From: Deinococcus cellulosilyticus NBRC 106333 = KACC 11606
GTDB taxonomy: Bacteria; Deinococcota; Deinococci; Deinococcales; Deinococcaceae
Length of the DNA: 64,000 bases
NCBI RefSeq assembly: GCF_007990775.1
Contig: NZ_BJXB01000020.1
Coordinates: 1-64,000 of the forward strand
Direction of reading: 5' to 3'
In this document: positions 8,612 through 17,296 of the stretch, piece after piece
Numbering within the stretch: position 1 is the first letter of the stretch
Layout: the number at the start of each line of letters is the position of its first letter
Made by a program: the position numbers and the translations under genes
The notes under the pieces: model-generated
Seen by the model: only the letters and a program-made list of their open reading frames with translations
Databases searched by the model: none
What the model was told of the DNA's origin: nothing

Positions 8612-9610
8612 TCACCAGTGTGCACGCACCGATTCTCGCACGATCAGTCGGGGCTTCAGGTGCCCGAGGTTGATGTCCTTTCCTTCAAGCAGGTCGAGCA
8701 TGCCCTGGGCGGCTGCGCGGCCTGCTTCTTCCATCGGCTGGTGCACGGTGGTGAGGGGAGGGAGCACAAAAGAGGACGTGTAGGCATCGTCAAAGCCAAT
8801 CAGGGAAACGTCCTCGGGGACCCTGAGTCCTGCCCGATAAAGGGCAAGCATGGCCCCGTAAGCCATCTGGTCGTTGGCGCAGAACACCGCCGAAAAACGC
8901 TCTCCGGACTCCAGCAGTTGCAGCATGGCCAGCGTGCCAGACTGCTCCCGGAAATCCCCGTGCACAATCCAGCTGGGTTTCACTTCGATGCCCTCGGCTT
9001 GCAGCAGGTTCAGGTAGGTTTGCTTGCGGGCCTCGGCATCTGGCTGCTGGGGTGAACCTGCAATGTGGGCAATCTTTCGGTGCCCGAGTTCCAGCAGGTG
9101 TTCCACTGCCAGACGGGCTCCAGCGTCGTTGTCCACCATCAAGGACTGGTGTTCCAGCCCTTCAATCTTGCGACCCACACAGATCAGGGGCACCCGTCGG
9201 GCATAATGGGCCACCCGGTCATCGTCGAGCCGTCCTCCCAGCACGATGATGCCATCCACCCGGCCCATCATGCGGCCCAGGGCCTGCTCTTCCCTTCTGG
9301 GCATCCAGCGGCCATCCATGTAGAGGGGGGCGTACTCGGTGTCATCAAGGGCTTCTTGCACCCCGAGCATGGCCGCACCATAAAACGGGCTGGAAATGGC
9401 CTGCGTGACCACCCCGATGCAGTACGTCTGGCCCTGCACCAGCCCACGGGCCACCACATTCGGGATGTAATGCAGGTCCTCGATGGCCTGCTCAATGCGC
9501 AGTCGGGTTTCGACAGACACGCGAGCGGTGCCAGAAAGCACTTTGGACACCGTGCTGGGAGAGACACCCACGGCGTCCGCGACATCTTTGAGGGTGGATT
9601 TTCTAGGCAC
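8612..9610 (-). CDS. LacI family transcriptional regulator
   Basis: Protein of 332 residues, normal LacI/GalR length. The N-terminal helix-turn-helix is STLKDVADAVGVSPSTVSKVLSG with hinge helix YIPNVVARGLVQ, followed by a periplasmic-binding-protein-like sugar-sensing domain (GVVTQAISSPFYG; GIIVLGGRLDD; SLIGFDDAYTSSFVLPPLTTVHQP near residues 265-290). It should repress a sugar-use operon, but no such operon adjoins it here: the convergent neighbour is the secreted protein and the upstream flank is noncoding. The effector is unknown. Confidence 0.93.
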   Translation of the reverse strand: MPRKSTLKDVADAVGVSPSTVSKVLSGTARVSVETRLRIEQAIEDLHYIPNVVARGLVQGQTYCIGVVTQAISSPFYGAAMLGVQEALDDTEYAPLYMDGRWMPRREEQALGRMMGRVDGIIVLGGRLDDDRVAHYARRVPLICVGRKIEGLEHQSLMVDNDAGARLAVEHLLELGHRKIAHIAGSPQQPDAEARKQTYLNLLQAEGIEVKPSWIVHGDFREQSGTLAMLQLLESGERFSAVFCANDQMAYGAMLALYRAGLRVPEDVSLIGFDDAYTSSFVLPPLTTVHQPMEEAGRAAAQGMLDLLEGKDINLGHLKPRLIVRESVRAHW

Positions 9611-10109
9611 GGAGTTTCACCTGAGCAACACACATGGCTTCATCATACCGATCCGTGTGAGCATCAGGATCAATCCGGGGACCGGGCAGAGGTGCTGGTG
9701 TGCGTGACAAAGATGGGTTTTTTAGACGGGTCAACCCTCTCTGATGCTCTGTTGCTGTTTTTGCCTGGGTGACAAGAATGGTTCTGTTGTGATTGTAGAT
9801 GTTCCTGGGAGGGCGTTGACACCAAGGAACCCTCTCGAGATACCTGGAGCTTTCATTTCAATCTCCAATATCAGATTTTCTTCCACAAGAATGTTAGATA
9901 GAAGTGAGATGATTTCTGAAGGTTTTAAAATCACATGTGTTGCAGTGAATAAAAATGAGCGATTTATTTAAAAAAATTAAGCAGGTCATTCACACCTCTG
10001 ATCTCAATCAGGGAAATCCGCAAATTGCGCATGTCACGCTATCCTGTTAAGCTTTCATCTGGGTAAAAAGTTATATGCTTGCCCATCTGTTCGCATAAGG
10101 AGATTAAAG
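9611..10109. other. Noncoding stretch leading into low-GC island
   Basis: No supported gene. The base composition shifts from GC-rich to AT-rich from about 9840. A short AT-rich ORF at 9731-9934 (minus) has no motif or start signal. The right end holds the ribosome-binding site AAGGAG of the lipoprotein gene and a TATATG -10-like box near 10072. Confidence 0.4.
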
Positions 10110-10976
10110 ATGAAACGTTCGAAAATCGTAATGCTTCTAGCAGGATTGCTGCTTTCCTCTTGCAGCACTCAAATCAAAGACATTTCAGCAGACGAATCTA
10201 AGATTCATCCATCTGATTACCAAAGATTAGCCCTACAAAACATGGAGCACTTGAATGCCGAAGGAGTTCATTTCGTGAAGGAAAAAAAGCAAAGCACTGA
10301 TCCTCACACCACTGAATTCTATAAACAAATGAACGAAGTGATTCTGGAAACTTTAAAAAATCCACAATTCAAAATTAATCCTAACAACCCCAACAAACAA
10401 CAGCTGTATCCTTATAGTTCTCTACTTCCACAAGATAAACCCAGTCTAAATCCCATGGAACGAGCACTTTGTGATCAAAATGCCTGGAACTGCCTCAATT
10501 TTCTTGATGCAGGATATGTTGCATCACAGCAGTCAGGTACCGATTTCTCTTCATGGCAAAGCTATTCGATCAACAATGAAAAGGATGCATTCAGACACTC
10601 CTATTGGAATGCCGTGATGACCATTACCATGAGTTACACCTGGGCACAGAATTATGCTGATACCCATGAGCAAGGTTCACCCACACAGATCCAGGGAGGT
10701 GTCGGCCAACAAATGGATTATCACAACAACGCAGTAGGCCGAAACGTAGCAAACAATCTTCCCAACATGTACAAATGCAAAGGTGTAGCTCGTGCAGAAT
10801 TACACAAGGCCATGCGTGATGGACGTCTAAAAATCGCCAAAAGAAACTATTTTACTGAACAGGTTGACGAGCTTGTAGGCAATCAAAGATATCTGACATC
10901 TTCAAATGCCTGGTCAGCGAGCTGGCCTGCCTCTTATAAAGATCTGATTGATCGTCTAAATTACGCCACCTGTTGA
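10110..10976 (+). CDS. Lipoprotein with DUF6973-like domain
   Basis: Protein of 288 residues with a lipoprotein signal (LLLSSC near residue 18), so predicted membrane-anchored outside the cytoplasm. Residues about 165-235 hold the pattern NEKDAFRHSYWNAVMT...DTHEQGSP...QMDYHNNAVGRNVA; the Asp-Ala-Phe-Arg-His and Met-Asp-x-His-Asn-Asn blocks recall the DUF6973 family, whose His/Asp/Glu residues suggest a metal-dependent or toxin-like fold. That function is inference. The gene has a good AAGGAG site. Its GC content is clearly lower than the surroundings, suggesting acquisition by transfer. Confidence 0.7.
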   Translation: MKRSKIVMLLAGLLLSSCSTQIKDISADESKIHPSDYQRLALQNMEHLNAEGVHFVKEKKQSTDPHTTEFYKQMNEVILETLKNPQFKINPNNPNKQQLYPYSSLLPQDKPSLNPMERALCDQNAWNCLNFLDAGYVASQQSGTDFSSWQSYSINNEKDAFRHSYWNAVMTITMSYTWAQNYADTHEQGSPTQIQGGVGQQMDYHNNAVGRNVANNLPNMYKCKGVARAELHKAMRDGRLKIAKRNYFTEQVDELVGNQRYLTSSNAWSASWPASYKDLIDRLNYATC

Positions 10977-10983
10977 TCAGGTG
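10967..10983. terminator. Short hairpin between convergent genes
   Basis: CACCTG-TTGAT-CAGGTG straddles the two facing stop codons at 10974-10979. Short stem without a T-tract, so termination is only a possibility. Confidence 0.3.
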
Positions 10984-11183
10984 CAGGCAGCAATCAAATA
11001 GTGCTCATCAGATGGACGAATGTAAATTCGTCCATCTCTTACTTTCCAGGGAATAGAAACTCCCTCATTGTTCAAACATCTCATGTAGTCTACAGTGATT
11101 TCAAAGGAAAAAGAAAAATTCTTCGTATACCAAAAATACCCTAATATCCCTAAAATCAGAAGGAGAGCCACCCAAATTTTCAT
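10977..11183 (-). CDS. Small single-pass membrane protein
   Basis: Protein of 68 residues: a hydrophobic N-terminal segment (WVALLLILGILGYFW) that acts as a membrane anchor or signal, then a short polar region ending in EHYLIAACT. Two adjacent ATG codons follow GGAGGA; the second (11183) has better spacing (about six bases) and is chosen, with 11186 as alternative. The gene converges directly on the DUF6973-like lipoprotein, and shares its low GC. Both may form one acquired unit, for example an effector and its partner, but nothing in the sequence proves a link. Confidence 0.6.
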   Translation of the reverse strand: MKIWVALLLILGILGYFWYTKNFSFSFEITVDYMRCLNNEGVSIPWKVRDGRIYIRPSDEHYLIAACT

Positions 11184-12048
11184 CATTTTCCTCCGAATCA
11201 GGAAGTGTTCAGGGTGCCCATTTCCAATCGATCCAATTCTGATCAACCACAAATGTTTTTCCCACCATTGACATATTAACACAATGCCCTTAGCTCAAGA
11301 GTGAGCATATGGTTAGAAGTATCACGATCCTCATTTCCATTTCACCCATAAGAATAAGTCACGTTTGCCCATCATCCATTTAGGATTTCAATCGCCACCA
11401 ATCACATCTTGGTTTCCCAGACTTCATGAAAAGAACAGTACAGTGGCTGGCACACAGGCTTCATGAGGACTGGCTGAGCTCATTCAGCCTGAACAACACA
11501 TCTGGACTGAGGCTCCTCAGTCCAGTCAAGTTTGCCAGGAACACCATAGATGGCTGGCTGAGCAAATGTGAGAACCTGCTGCCTGAGCATGATGTCCCGT
11601 GCAAAAAAAGGCGCTCTAGCGTTCCAGAGCACTCCTTTTCGAAAGCACATGGTAGAGCCAGGAACACTGCAAAGTAAGAACATGGTCAGGAGGAGAAGCA
11701 AATGGTATGGGTCAGGAAACGAAATCGAGGTTCAAGCAGCACCTGTTGAGACCAGTCATCCAGGTGGCACAAGCACAGCTGAGGGGTGCATTGATCAAAT
11801 CCGTGGAAATGATTTGCTCCCACTGAGGGTTCAGTATGAACTGGGTGATTTGATCATCAATGGGTATGATTGATTCCTGCCCAAAGAAATGTCCAATCTT
11901 TTGGGGTGATGGAAGCGAATCGGAAGGTCAGGACAGCTGAACGATCCAAAGCTCTTTTTGCAAGGATCAATCAACCTGTAGAGACGATCAAAGAAAAACC
12001 TCCCCAGGGGGATTTTCCAGGGCTGGGGTTCAGGATGGTTTGTTCCGG
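11184..12048. other. Long noncoding stretch with a palindrome
   Basis: No ORF here has a convincing start signal or family motif; several overlapping 60-100 codon frames on both strands look random. A perfect 11-bp inverted repeat with a 2-base centre lies at 11502-11525 (CTGGACTGAGG / CCTCAGTCCAG). Possibly a decayed region at the edge of the low-GC island. Confidence 0.4.
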
Positions 12049-12378
12049 TCAGGTGCTGACCTGAAAGGCAAACCCGATGTTCTCCTGCTTTCTGGGGCTC
12101 CATTTCGGGGGTGCACCACTGACGGTGATGCGGGAGAGGCCCATGGCCCGTCTGACCCGTTCTGCACTGCGTGGGGTCAGCTGGGTTCCGGCAATCCAGA
12201 ATTCTGCGCGGGTTTCAATGTAGGTGGGGCTCAGGGCGAGGCCGGTGGGCTCCAGGTAATGCACGGAAATCAACTGGCCAAACCTGTGGGGGCTCACTTC
12301 GATGGACAGCAAAGTCAGGTGTCGGAACAGGGGCAGTTCTGCCTTCAGCCCCTGTTCGAAGGTGGGGTAAAGGTTCAT
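12049..12378 (-). CDS. Hypothetical protein, 109 residues
   Basis: Unrecognised protein of 109 residues with alternating strands (LTLLSIEVSPHRFGQLISVHYLEP, then TRAEFWIAGTQLTPRSAERVRRAMGLSRITVSG). No signal peptide or membrane segment. It follows the response-regulator gene on the same strand after about 70 bases and could be the last gene of that operon or have its own promoter. No function can be given. Confidence 0.5.
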   Translation of the reverse strand: MNLYPTFEQGLKAELPLFRHLTLLSIEVSPHRFGQLISVHYLEPTGLALSPTYIETRAEFWIAGTQLTPRSAERVRRAMGLSRITVSGAPPKWSPRKQENIGFAFQVST

Positions 12379-12446
12379 GCTTCATCGTAGCCCTGATGGT
12401 AAAAATTGTGGATGCATCAATGTTTCATGGATTCCACAGCTGAAAA

Positions 12447-13127
12447 TCAGGGGGAGGAGGCCTGTTTCCTGGCGTAACTCTTCTGGGGCCTGCCACTGCC
12501 TTTGTACAGGGCTTCCACCGCAGCCCAGCCTCGCTCCACGAGGTACTCCAGGTACCTCCATGCCGTGACCCTGCTGATCCCGAGTTGCCCCCCGATCTCT
12601 TCTGCAGTAAGGGGTTTCCCAGCTTCTGTGAGCAGGTTCTGGATCTGGTCGAGGGTCACCTGCTCAATGCCTTTGGGGAGGTGCACCTGAGGGTCATGCC
12701 TCAGCAGGCGGTCCAGTCGGGCCTGCGTGAAGGTGTTTGATCCTGCGTACACGTTGCGTCTTGAAAGGTAACGGTTGAGGGCGTCATGCAGGCGGCTTTT
12801 CTCGAAAGGCTTGATCAGGTAGTCGAGCACCCCGTCCCGGAGGGCCATCTGGATGCTGGACACATCGTTGGCGGCGGTGATCATGATGATGTCGAGCACG
12901 CTTCCCTCGCTGCGCAGGTGGTGCACCCATTCCAGGCCAGAGCCGTCCGGGAGGTACACGTCCACCACCATCAGGTGCGGCCTGAGCTCCAGGGTGAGGC
13001 GTCTGGCTTCCTGCAGGGTGTCTGCGACGCCCACCACTTTGAAGGGGGGCAGGCTTTCAATCAACTGGCGATTGACCTCGGCGACCCAGGGATCGTCTTC
13101 GATCAGCAGAACGTGAATGTCACCCAT
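12447..13127 (-). CDS. CitB/DcuR-type response regulator
   Basis: Response regulator of 226 residues. The receiver domain (1-125) has acidic residues EDD near the start, the phospho-acceptor Asp in MVVDVYLPDGSG (about residue 56), Thr in MITAAND and Lys in LIKPFEKSRL. The C-terminal helix-turn-helix is LTAEEIGGQLGISRVTAWRYLEYLVERG, typical of the CitB/DcuR/MalR class that controls carboxylate uptake. It overlaps the sensor kinase gene by eight bases, so the two are translationally coupled, and is the last member of a six-gene operon beginning with ugpB. Confidence 0.92.
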   Translation of the reverse strand: MGDIHVLLIEDDPWVAEVNRQLIESLPPFKVVGVADTLQEARRLTLELRPHLMVVDVYLPDGSGLEWVHHLRSEGSVLDIIMITAANDVSSIQMALRDGVLDYLIKPFEKSRLHDALNRYLSRRNVYAGSNTFTQARLDRLLRHDPQVHLPKGIEQVTLDQIQNLLTEAGKPLTAEEIGGQLGISRVTAWRYLEYLVERGWAAVEALYKGSGRPQKSYARKQASSP

Positions 13128-14778
13128 GCTGCCCCTCCTGTCTTGGGATGCTGACCCGGAATGTGGTCCTGTGGTCCTGCCTGAAGCACTCGATGTGCCC
13201 GTGGACCAGTTTGAGTTGCTGCTGGATCAGGTGGAGGCCATACCCTCGCCCTTCGCCCCGTGTGGAGAACCCCTGATCGAAAATGCGCTCCAGCAGGTCT
13301 TCCGGGATGCCTGATCCTCCGTCTTGCACTTCAAGTTGCAGGCCTTCCGGGTCTTCTGCAATTTGCACCCGGATGGGGGCACGGTGGTTTTCGAGGGCAG
13401 CATCAAAAGCGTTTTCAATCAGATTTCCGAGGGTGAGGACCAGCACGTCCCGGGTGGTGCGGTCCCAGTTTGCCTGCAGATTGGAGAGGGGATCGATCTC
13501 GAAGGGAATCCCGAGTTCCCTGGCCCGTTCGTGTTTGCCGATCAACAGGGCAGCGACCTGTGGGATTTCGATGTCCTGCATGATTTCCCGGATCTGCTGG
13601 TGCTGCTTGACCTCACCCTGCACCACTTCTAAAGCCAGTTCGGGTTTGTCCAGCTGGATCAGGCCCCCGATGGTGTGGAGCCGGTTCATGAATTCGTGGG
13701 TCTGGGCGCGCAGCATGGTGGCGTACTGCTTCACCTGGGTGAGTTCTTCTGCGAGGTTCATGGCCTCCTCGCGGTCCCGGATCACCACCACCGCCTGGTC
13801 TTCAGGAAGTCCGAAACGGCTGACCAGCAGAGGCCGGGGTCCAAAGTTCAGACTGACCCCCTCAAAATCCCCCTCGTGCTGCTGATGGAGGTCGTGCCAC
13901 TCGGGCCACCATTCGCTCAGGGGACCGGACTGTCTGTGCAGTTCCAGCAGTCCCGCTGCACGTCCATTGGCGAGCATCACCTGTCCCTGCGAGGAAATCA
14001 CCATCACCCCTTCGTTCAGGGCCCCGAGGACCAGTCGGTGCTGGTAGACCAGAGAGGCGATCTGTTCGGGCTCCAGGTTGAACATCTCCCGGCGGATGCG
14101 GCGGCTCACCACCACACTGCTGATCAGGGCAAACACCACGCTGAGCCCGTACCACGGCAGAATGTCCCACACCACCCTCCAGGCCACGCTCTGCACGGTG
14201 GGGAGCAAAAATCCCGTCGAAACCATCCCGATCACGTAACCATCTGGATCATGCACCGAGGCCTTGCCCCAGATGAAGTTCCCCAGGTTGCCTTCACCGG
14301 TTTCGATGGGGTGGGTTTCTGCGAGCACATCCTCCTTGCTGTCGCCGGACATGATGTGCTCGCTGATTTCCGGAGGGAACGGGTGGGCGTAGCGGATGCC
14401 GAGTTTGCTGCCCACCACCAGAAAATCCGCATGCACCTGTTCCCGCAGGTGGTTCATCAGGGGATTGATGGCGATGCGTTCCTCCGGGTGGTTCAGGTAA
14501 TCGATCACGGTGGGAACGTTGGCGACCATCTGGGAGATCACCAGGGCACGCTCTCCGTACTCGGTGCGGGTGCGCTGCACGGTGGTGACCGCCTGGATGC
14601 TTCCCAGGATCACCGTCAGGACCGAGAAGAGCACGAATTGCATCACGAAGAAACGCTGGGACACCCCCAGACGCTTCTTGCGCGCCGGGGGCACGACCTC
14701 CTCGGTCATCAGTTGTTTTCCCATGGTGGTCTGTGAAACCATTTTGGACCTCGGTCTGAACAGGTAGGTGGTCTTCAT
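13120..14778 (-). CDS. CitA/DcuS-type sensor histidine kinase
   Basis: Sensor kinase of 552 residues. A transmembrane helix near residues 45-65, an extracytoplasmic ligand-binding domain of about 140 residues (PDC/PAS fold in CitA/DcuS relatives), a second membrane helix around 210-230 (WYGLSVVFALISSVVVS), a cytoplasmic PAS domain, and a kinase core. The family motif QTHEFMNRLHTIGGLIQL carries the phospho-accepting His; NLIENAFDAAL and DGGSGIPEDLLERIFDQGFSTR are the N and G boxes. Known relatives sense citrate, fumarate or malate; here the operon context with a Ugp-type transporter makes the ligand uncertain. Start codon and the stop of mgtC overlap as ATGA. Confidence 0.92.
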   Translation of the reverse strand: MKTTYLFRPRSKMVSQTTMGKQLMTEEVVPPARKKRLGVSQRFFVMQFVLFSVLTVILGSIQAVTTVQRTRTEYGERALVISQMVANVPTVIDYLNHPEERIAINPLMNHLREQVHADFLVVGSKLGIRYAHPFPPEISEHIMSGDSKEDVLAETHPIETGEGNLGNFIWGKASVHDPDGYVIGMVSTGFLLPTVQSVAWRVVWDILPWYGLSVVFALISSVVVSRRIRREMFNLEPEQIASLVYQHRLVLGALNEGVMVISSQGQVMLANGRAAGLLELHRQSGPLSEWWPEWHDLHQQHEGDFEGVSLNFGPRPLLVSRFGLPEDQAVVVIRDREEAMNLAEELTQVKQYATMLRAQTHEFMNRLHTIGGLIQLDKPELALEVVQGEVKQHQQIREIMQDIEIPQVAALLIGKHERARELGIPFEIDPLSNLQANWDRTTRDVLVLTLGNLIENAFDAALENHRAPIRVQIAEDPEGLQLEVQDGGSGIPEDLLERIFDQGFSTRGEGRGYGLHLIQQQLKLVHGHIECFRQDHRTTFRVSIPRQEGQHG

Positions 14779-15470
14779 GTTAGCCCACCCCCCGTGACCG
14801 GAGTCTGACAGGCCACCCTCTGCACACTTCCATCGAGGGCCAGACGGCGCATCAGTTGCCCGAGGGGTTGCACATTTGCCGGGTGGGACACGTCCAGGAT
14901 GAAATGCACGGTGTTCTCGGTGCGTCTGACCTGCACGCCCTGCAATTCACTCCCGGTGTCTTCGAGGTCCTGCAACAATGTGCGGCGAACCCAGTTTTCA
15001 TCCTGAGGGGCGCAATCGAGTTCCAGCCGGGACCCGGTGCGTTTCTCTTTTCTGGCGCTGAGCACATCCAGTGTGCTTTCCATGCGCCTTAGGACCGGGT
15101 GGCCCAGGAACACCAGCCCTGCACCCACTGACGCTTCCAGCACAAAACCGAGCCCGGCCAGACAGCCCACCGCTGCACTGCTCCAGAGGGTGGCTGCGGT
15201 GTTGAGGCCCCTGACACTCAGGCCTTCCCTGAGGATCGCTCCAGCCCCCAGGAAACCCACCCCGGACACCACCTGTGCTGCAATGCGGGTGTGGTCCAGG
15301 GTTCCGGGTTCCAGCGAGGCAATCACCACAAACATCGCAGACGACACCGAAACCAGGGCGTTGGTGCGAAGCCCTGCCAGACTGCCCCTGCGTTGCCGTT
15401 CCAGGCCGATCAGGGTGCCGAGCAGCACGGCCAGCAACAGGCGCAGTGAGAAGTCGGGCAGGGTCACCAT
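14775..15470 (-). CDS. MgtC/SapB family membrane protein
   Basis: Protein of 231 residues. Four or five hydrophobic helices cover residues 8-125 and include the MgtC signatures LGTLIGLERQRRGSLAGLRTNALV and VSGVGFLGAGAILREG, followed by a C-terminal cytosolic domain with ACT-like pattern. MgtC proteins modulate membrane ATPase and, in Salmonella, phosphate signalling; they are not Mg2+ transporters themselves. The gene lies one base after the ugpE stop (TGACATG) and overlaps the kinase start, so it is part of the operon. Confidence 0.9.
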   Translation of the reverse strand: MVTLPDFSLRLLLAVLLGTLIGLERQRRGSLAGLRTNALVSVSSAMFVVIASLEPGTLDHTRIAAQVVSGVGFLGAGAILREGLSVRGLNTAATLWSSAAVGCLAGLGFVLEASVGAGLVFLGHPVLRRMESTLDVLSARKEKRTGSRLELDCAPQDENWVRRTLLQDLEDTGSELQGVQVRRTENTVHFILDVSHPANVQPLGQLMRRLALDGSVQRVACQTPVTGGGLT

Positions 15471-15471
15471 G

Positions 15472-16329
15472 TCATTTCTCCTGGCTGAGGGCGATCCCTC
15501 TGCTGAACTGCTCCTGCAGCAGGGTGAACATCACCAGGGGAGGAAGCAGGCTCACGATGGTTCCGGCCATCACCGAGCCCCAGTTGGTGCCGTCTGCACT
15601 GCCGATCAGGGAACGAAGCCCCACCTGAACCACCTGGTGGTCCACATCCCGGATGATCACCAGGGGCCACAGGTACTGGTCCCAGATGTACACGAACTGG
15701 ATCACCCCCAGGGCACCGATGGTGTTGAGGCTCATGGGAATCAGGATCAGCCACAGAAACTGCCAGGGGCTTGCCCCGTCAATCTGGGCGGCTTCGGCCA
15801 TGCTGCGGGGGATGTTCATGAAGTGCTGCCTGAAGAGAAACGTTCCCGTGGCAGAGGCCAGGAAGGGCACGATGATGGCCTGGTAGGTGTTCACCCAGTT
15901 CAGGTCGTTCACGAGGTCAAAGAGGGCCACGATCTTCAGTTCGGCGGGGAGCATCAGGCTGAAGAGCACCAGTGCAAAAAGGGGCGTTTTGAAGGGGAAG
16001 CGGAAGTACACGAAGGCGAGTGCAGCCATCATGGAGAGAAGCGTCTTGCCGACGGTCACGGTGATCGCCACGATGAAGGAGTTGCGCATGTAGGTGCCAA
16101 GGTGCGCGGCATCCCAGGCTTCTTTCAGGTTGGCGAAAAAGGAGGTGCCGGGCATCAGGTTGGCACTGACCACCTGACTGGAGTCCTGCGTGGCCTTGAT
16201 CACGGCAAAAATCAGGGGGAAGGCCACCACGAACACGGTCAAAGAGAGGATGAGGTGCTGCAGGAAAACCTGCCTCTGGTTGCGGCGCTTCTGGGGGATG
16301 GAGGAGTAGGGAACAGTTTTAACCGCCAT
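15472..16329 (-). CDS. ugpE: Carbohydrate/glycerophosphate ABC permease (UgpE-like)
   Basis: Inner-membrane permease of 285 residues with six predicted helices. The EAA loop reads MAEAAQIDGASPWQFLWLILIPMSLNTIGALGV, matching the consensus that contacts the ATPase. It belongs to the MalG/UgpE class. The ATG at 16329 overlaps the end of the upstream permease gene by 11 bases; the longer frame to 16377 would lie within that gene. No ATPase gene is in the operon, so a shared MsmK/UgpC-type ATPase encoded elsewhere is expected. Confidence 0.88.
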   Translation of the reverse strand: MAVKTVPYSSIPQKRRNQRQVFLQHLILSLTVFVVAFPLIFAVIKATQDSSQVVSANLMPGTSFFANLKEAWDAAHLGTYMRNSFIVAITVTVGKTLLSMMAALAFVYFRFPFKTPLFALVLFSLMLPAELKIVALFDLVNDLNWVNTYQAIIVPFLASATGTFLFRQHFMNIPRSMAEAAQIDGASPWQFLWLILIPMSLNTIGALGVIQFVYIWDQYLWPLVIIRDVDHQVVQVGLRSLIGSADGTNWGSVMAGTIVSLLPPLVMFTLLQEQFSRGIALSQEK

Positions 16330-17224
16330 AGTGCACCTGCTTTCTGCCCACCCGGAACTGGATGAGGGTGAGCACACCCACGATGACCAGCATCAGGATT
16401 GCCTGGGTGGCGGCCATGCCCGTCTGGAAGTTCTCGAAGCCCTCGCGGTACAGTTTGTAGATCAGGAAGGTGGTCACGCCGGTTTCACCGTTCACAGGTC
16501 CTCCTCTGGTGAGGATGTCCACCAGACCGAAGCTGTCAAAGAGGGCGTAGATCAGGTTGGCGAACACCAGAAAGAAGGTGATGGGACTCAGCATCGGGAC
16601 GGTGATCTTCCAGAACATCTGGAAGCTGTTCACTCCATCAATGCGGGCGGCTTCCACCACTTCTTTCGGGAGGTTCTGCACGGCGGCGAGGTAGAAGGCG
16701 ATGTTGTAACCCAGGTTCTTCCACACGGCAGCGGCCACCACCAGAATGAAAGCGAGGTTGGGGTCATCGAGCCAGCGGGGTTTGATGCCAAAGAGGTTGA
16801 AGAGCACGCTGTTCACGGTGCCAATCTCGGGATTGAAGAGAAAGAGCCACAGGGTTCCTGCAATGGCTGGAGACAGGGCGTAGGGGAAAATCAGCATCAG
16901 GCGATAGAAGCGGCCCCCAGAGGGGATGTTGCTGGCCATCAAAGACAGCATCAGGCTCAGGAAAATTCCGAGGACCACCACCAGGGCGGCAAACAGGGCG
17001 GTTTGCCAGAAGGCCTGCAGGTAGGTGGGGTCGGAGAGCACTTTGAGGAAGTTCTGCAGGCCCACAAATTTCTGGGTGCCCAGCACCACATTGCTCTGGT
17101 AGGCACTGAGCATCAGGGTGCGGATGGCCGGGTAATACAGGAACACCAGCAGGAGCAGAATCGATGGACCAATCAGGAGCAGGGGGGCCAGTCGGCCTCT
17201 AAAAACGGAAGTGTCGGGTTGCAT
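16319..17224 (-). CDS. ugpA: Carbohydrate/glycerophosphate ABC permease (UgpA-like)
   Basis: Permease of 301 residues, six predicted membrane helices, MalF/UgpA class. The EAA loop is VVEAARIDGVNSFQMFWKITVPMLSPITFFLV near residues 190-220. It sits between the binding-protein gene (72 bases upstream) and the second permease (overlapping), the usual order for this family. The symbol is given because the partner binding protein resembles UgpB; a general sugar transporter remains possible. Confidence 0.88.
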   Translation of the reverse strand: MQPDTSVFRGRLAPLLLIGPSILLLLVFLYYPAIRTLMLSAYQSNVVLGTQKFVGLQNFLKVLSDPTYLQAFWQTALFAALVVVLGIFLSLMLSLMASNIPSGGRFYRLMLIFPYALSPAIAGTLWLFLFNPEIGTVNSVLFNLFGIKPRWLDDPNLAFILVVAAAVWKNLGYNIAFYLAAVQNLPKEVVEAARIDGVNSFQMFWKITVPMLSPITFFLVFANLIYALFDSFGLVDILTRGGPVNGETGVTTFLIYKLYREGFENFQTGMAATQAILMLVIVGVLTLIQFRVGRKQVHYGG

Positions 17225-17296
17225 CAGGGCCTCCTGAAAACACAGGCCTCCTCAGGGAAGGCTTTCACCTTCCCCGGGAGCATTGACCAGGCAGGG

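Noticed and set aside
11426..11677. Short ORF that might be a transposase remnant
   Set aside because: No DDE or HTH motif; spans a palindrome and lacks a ribosome-binding site.
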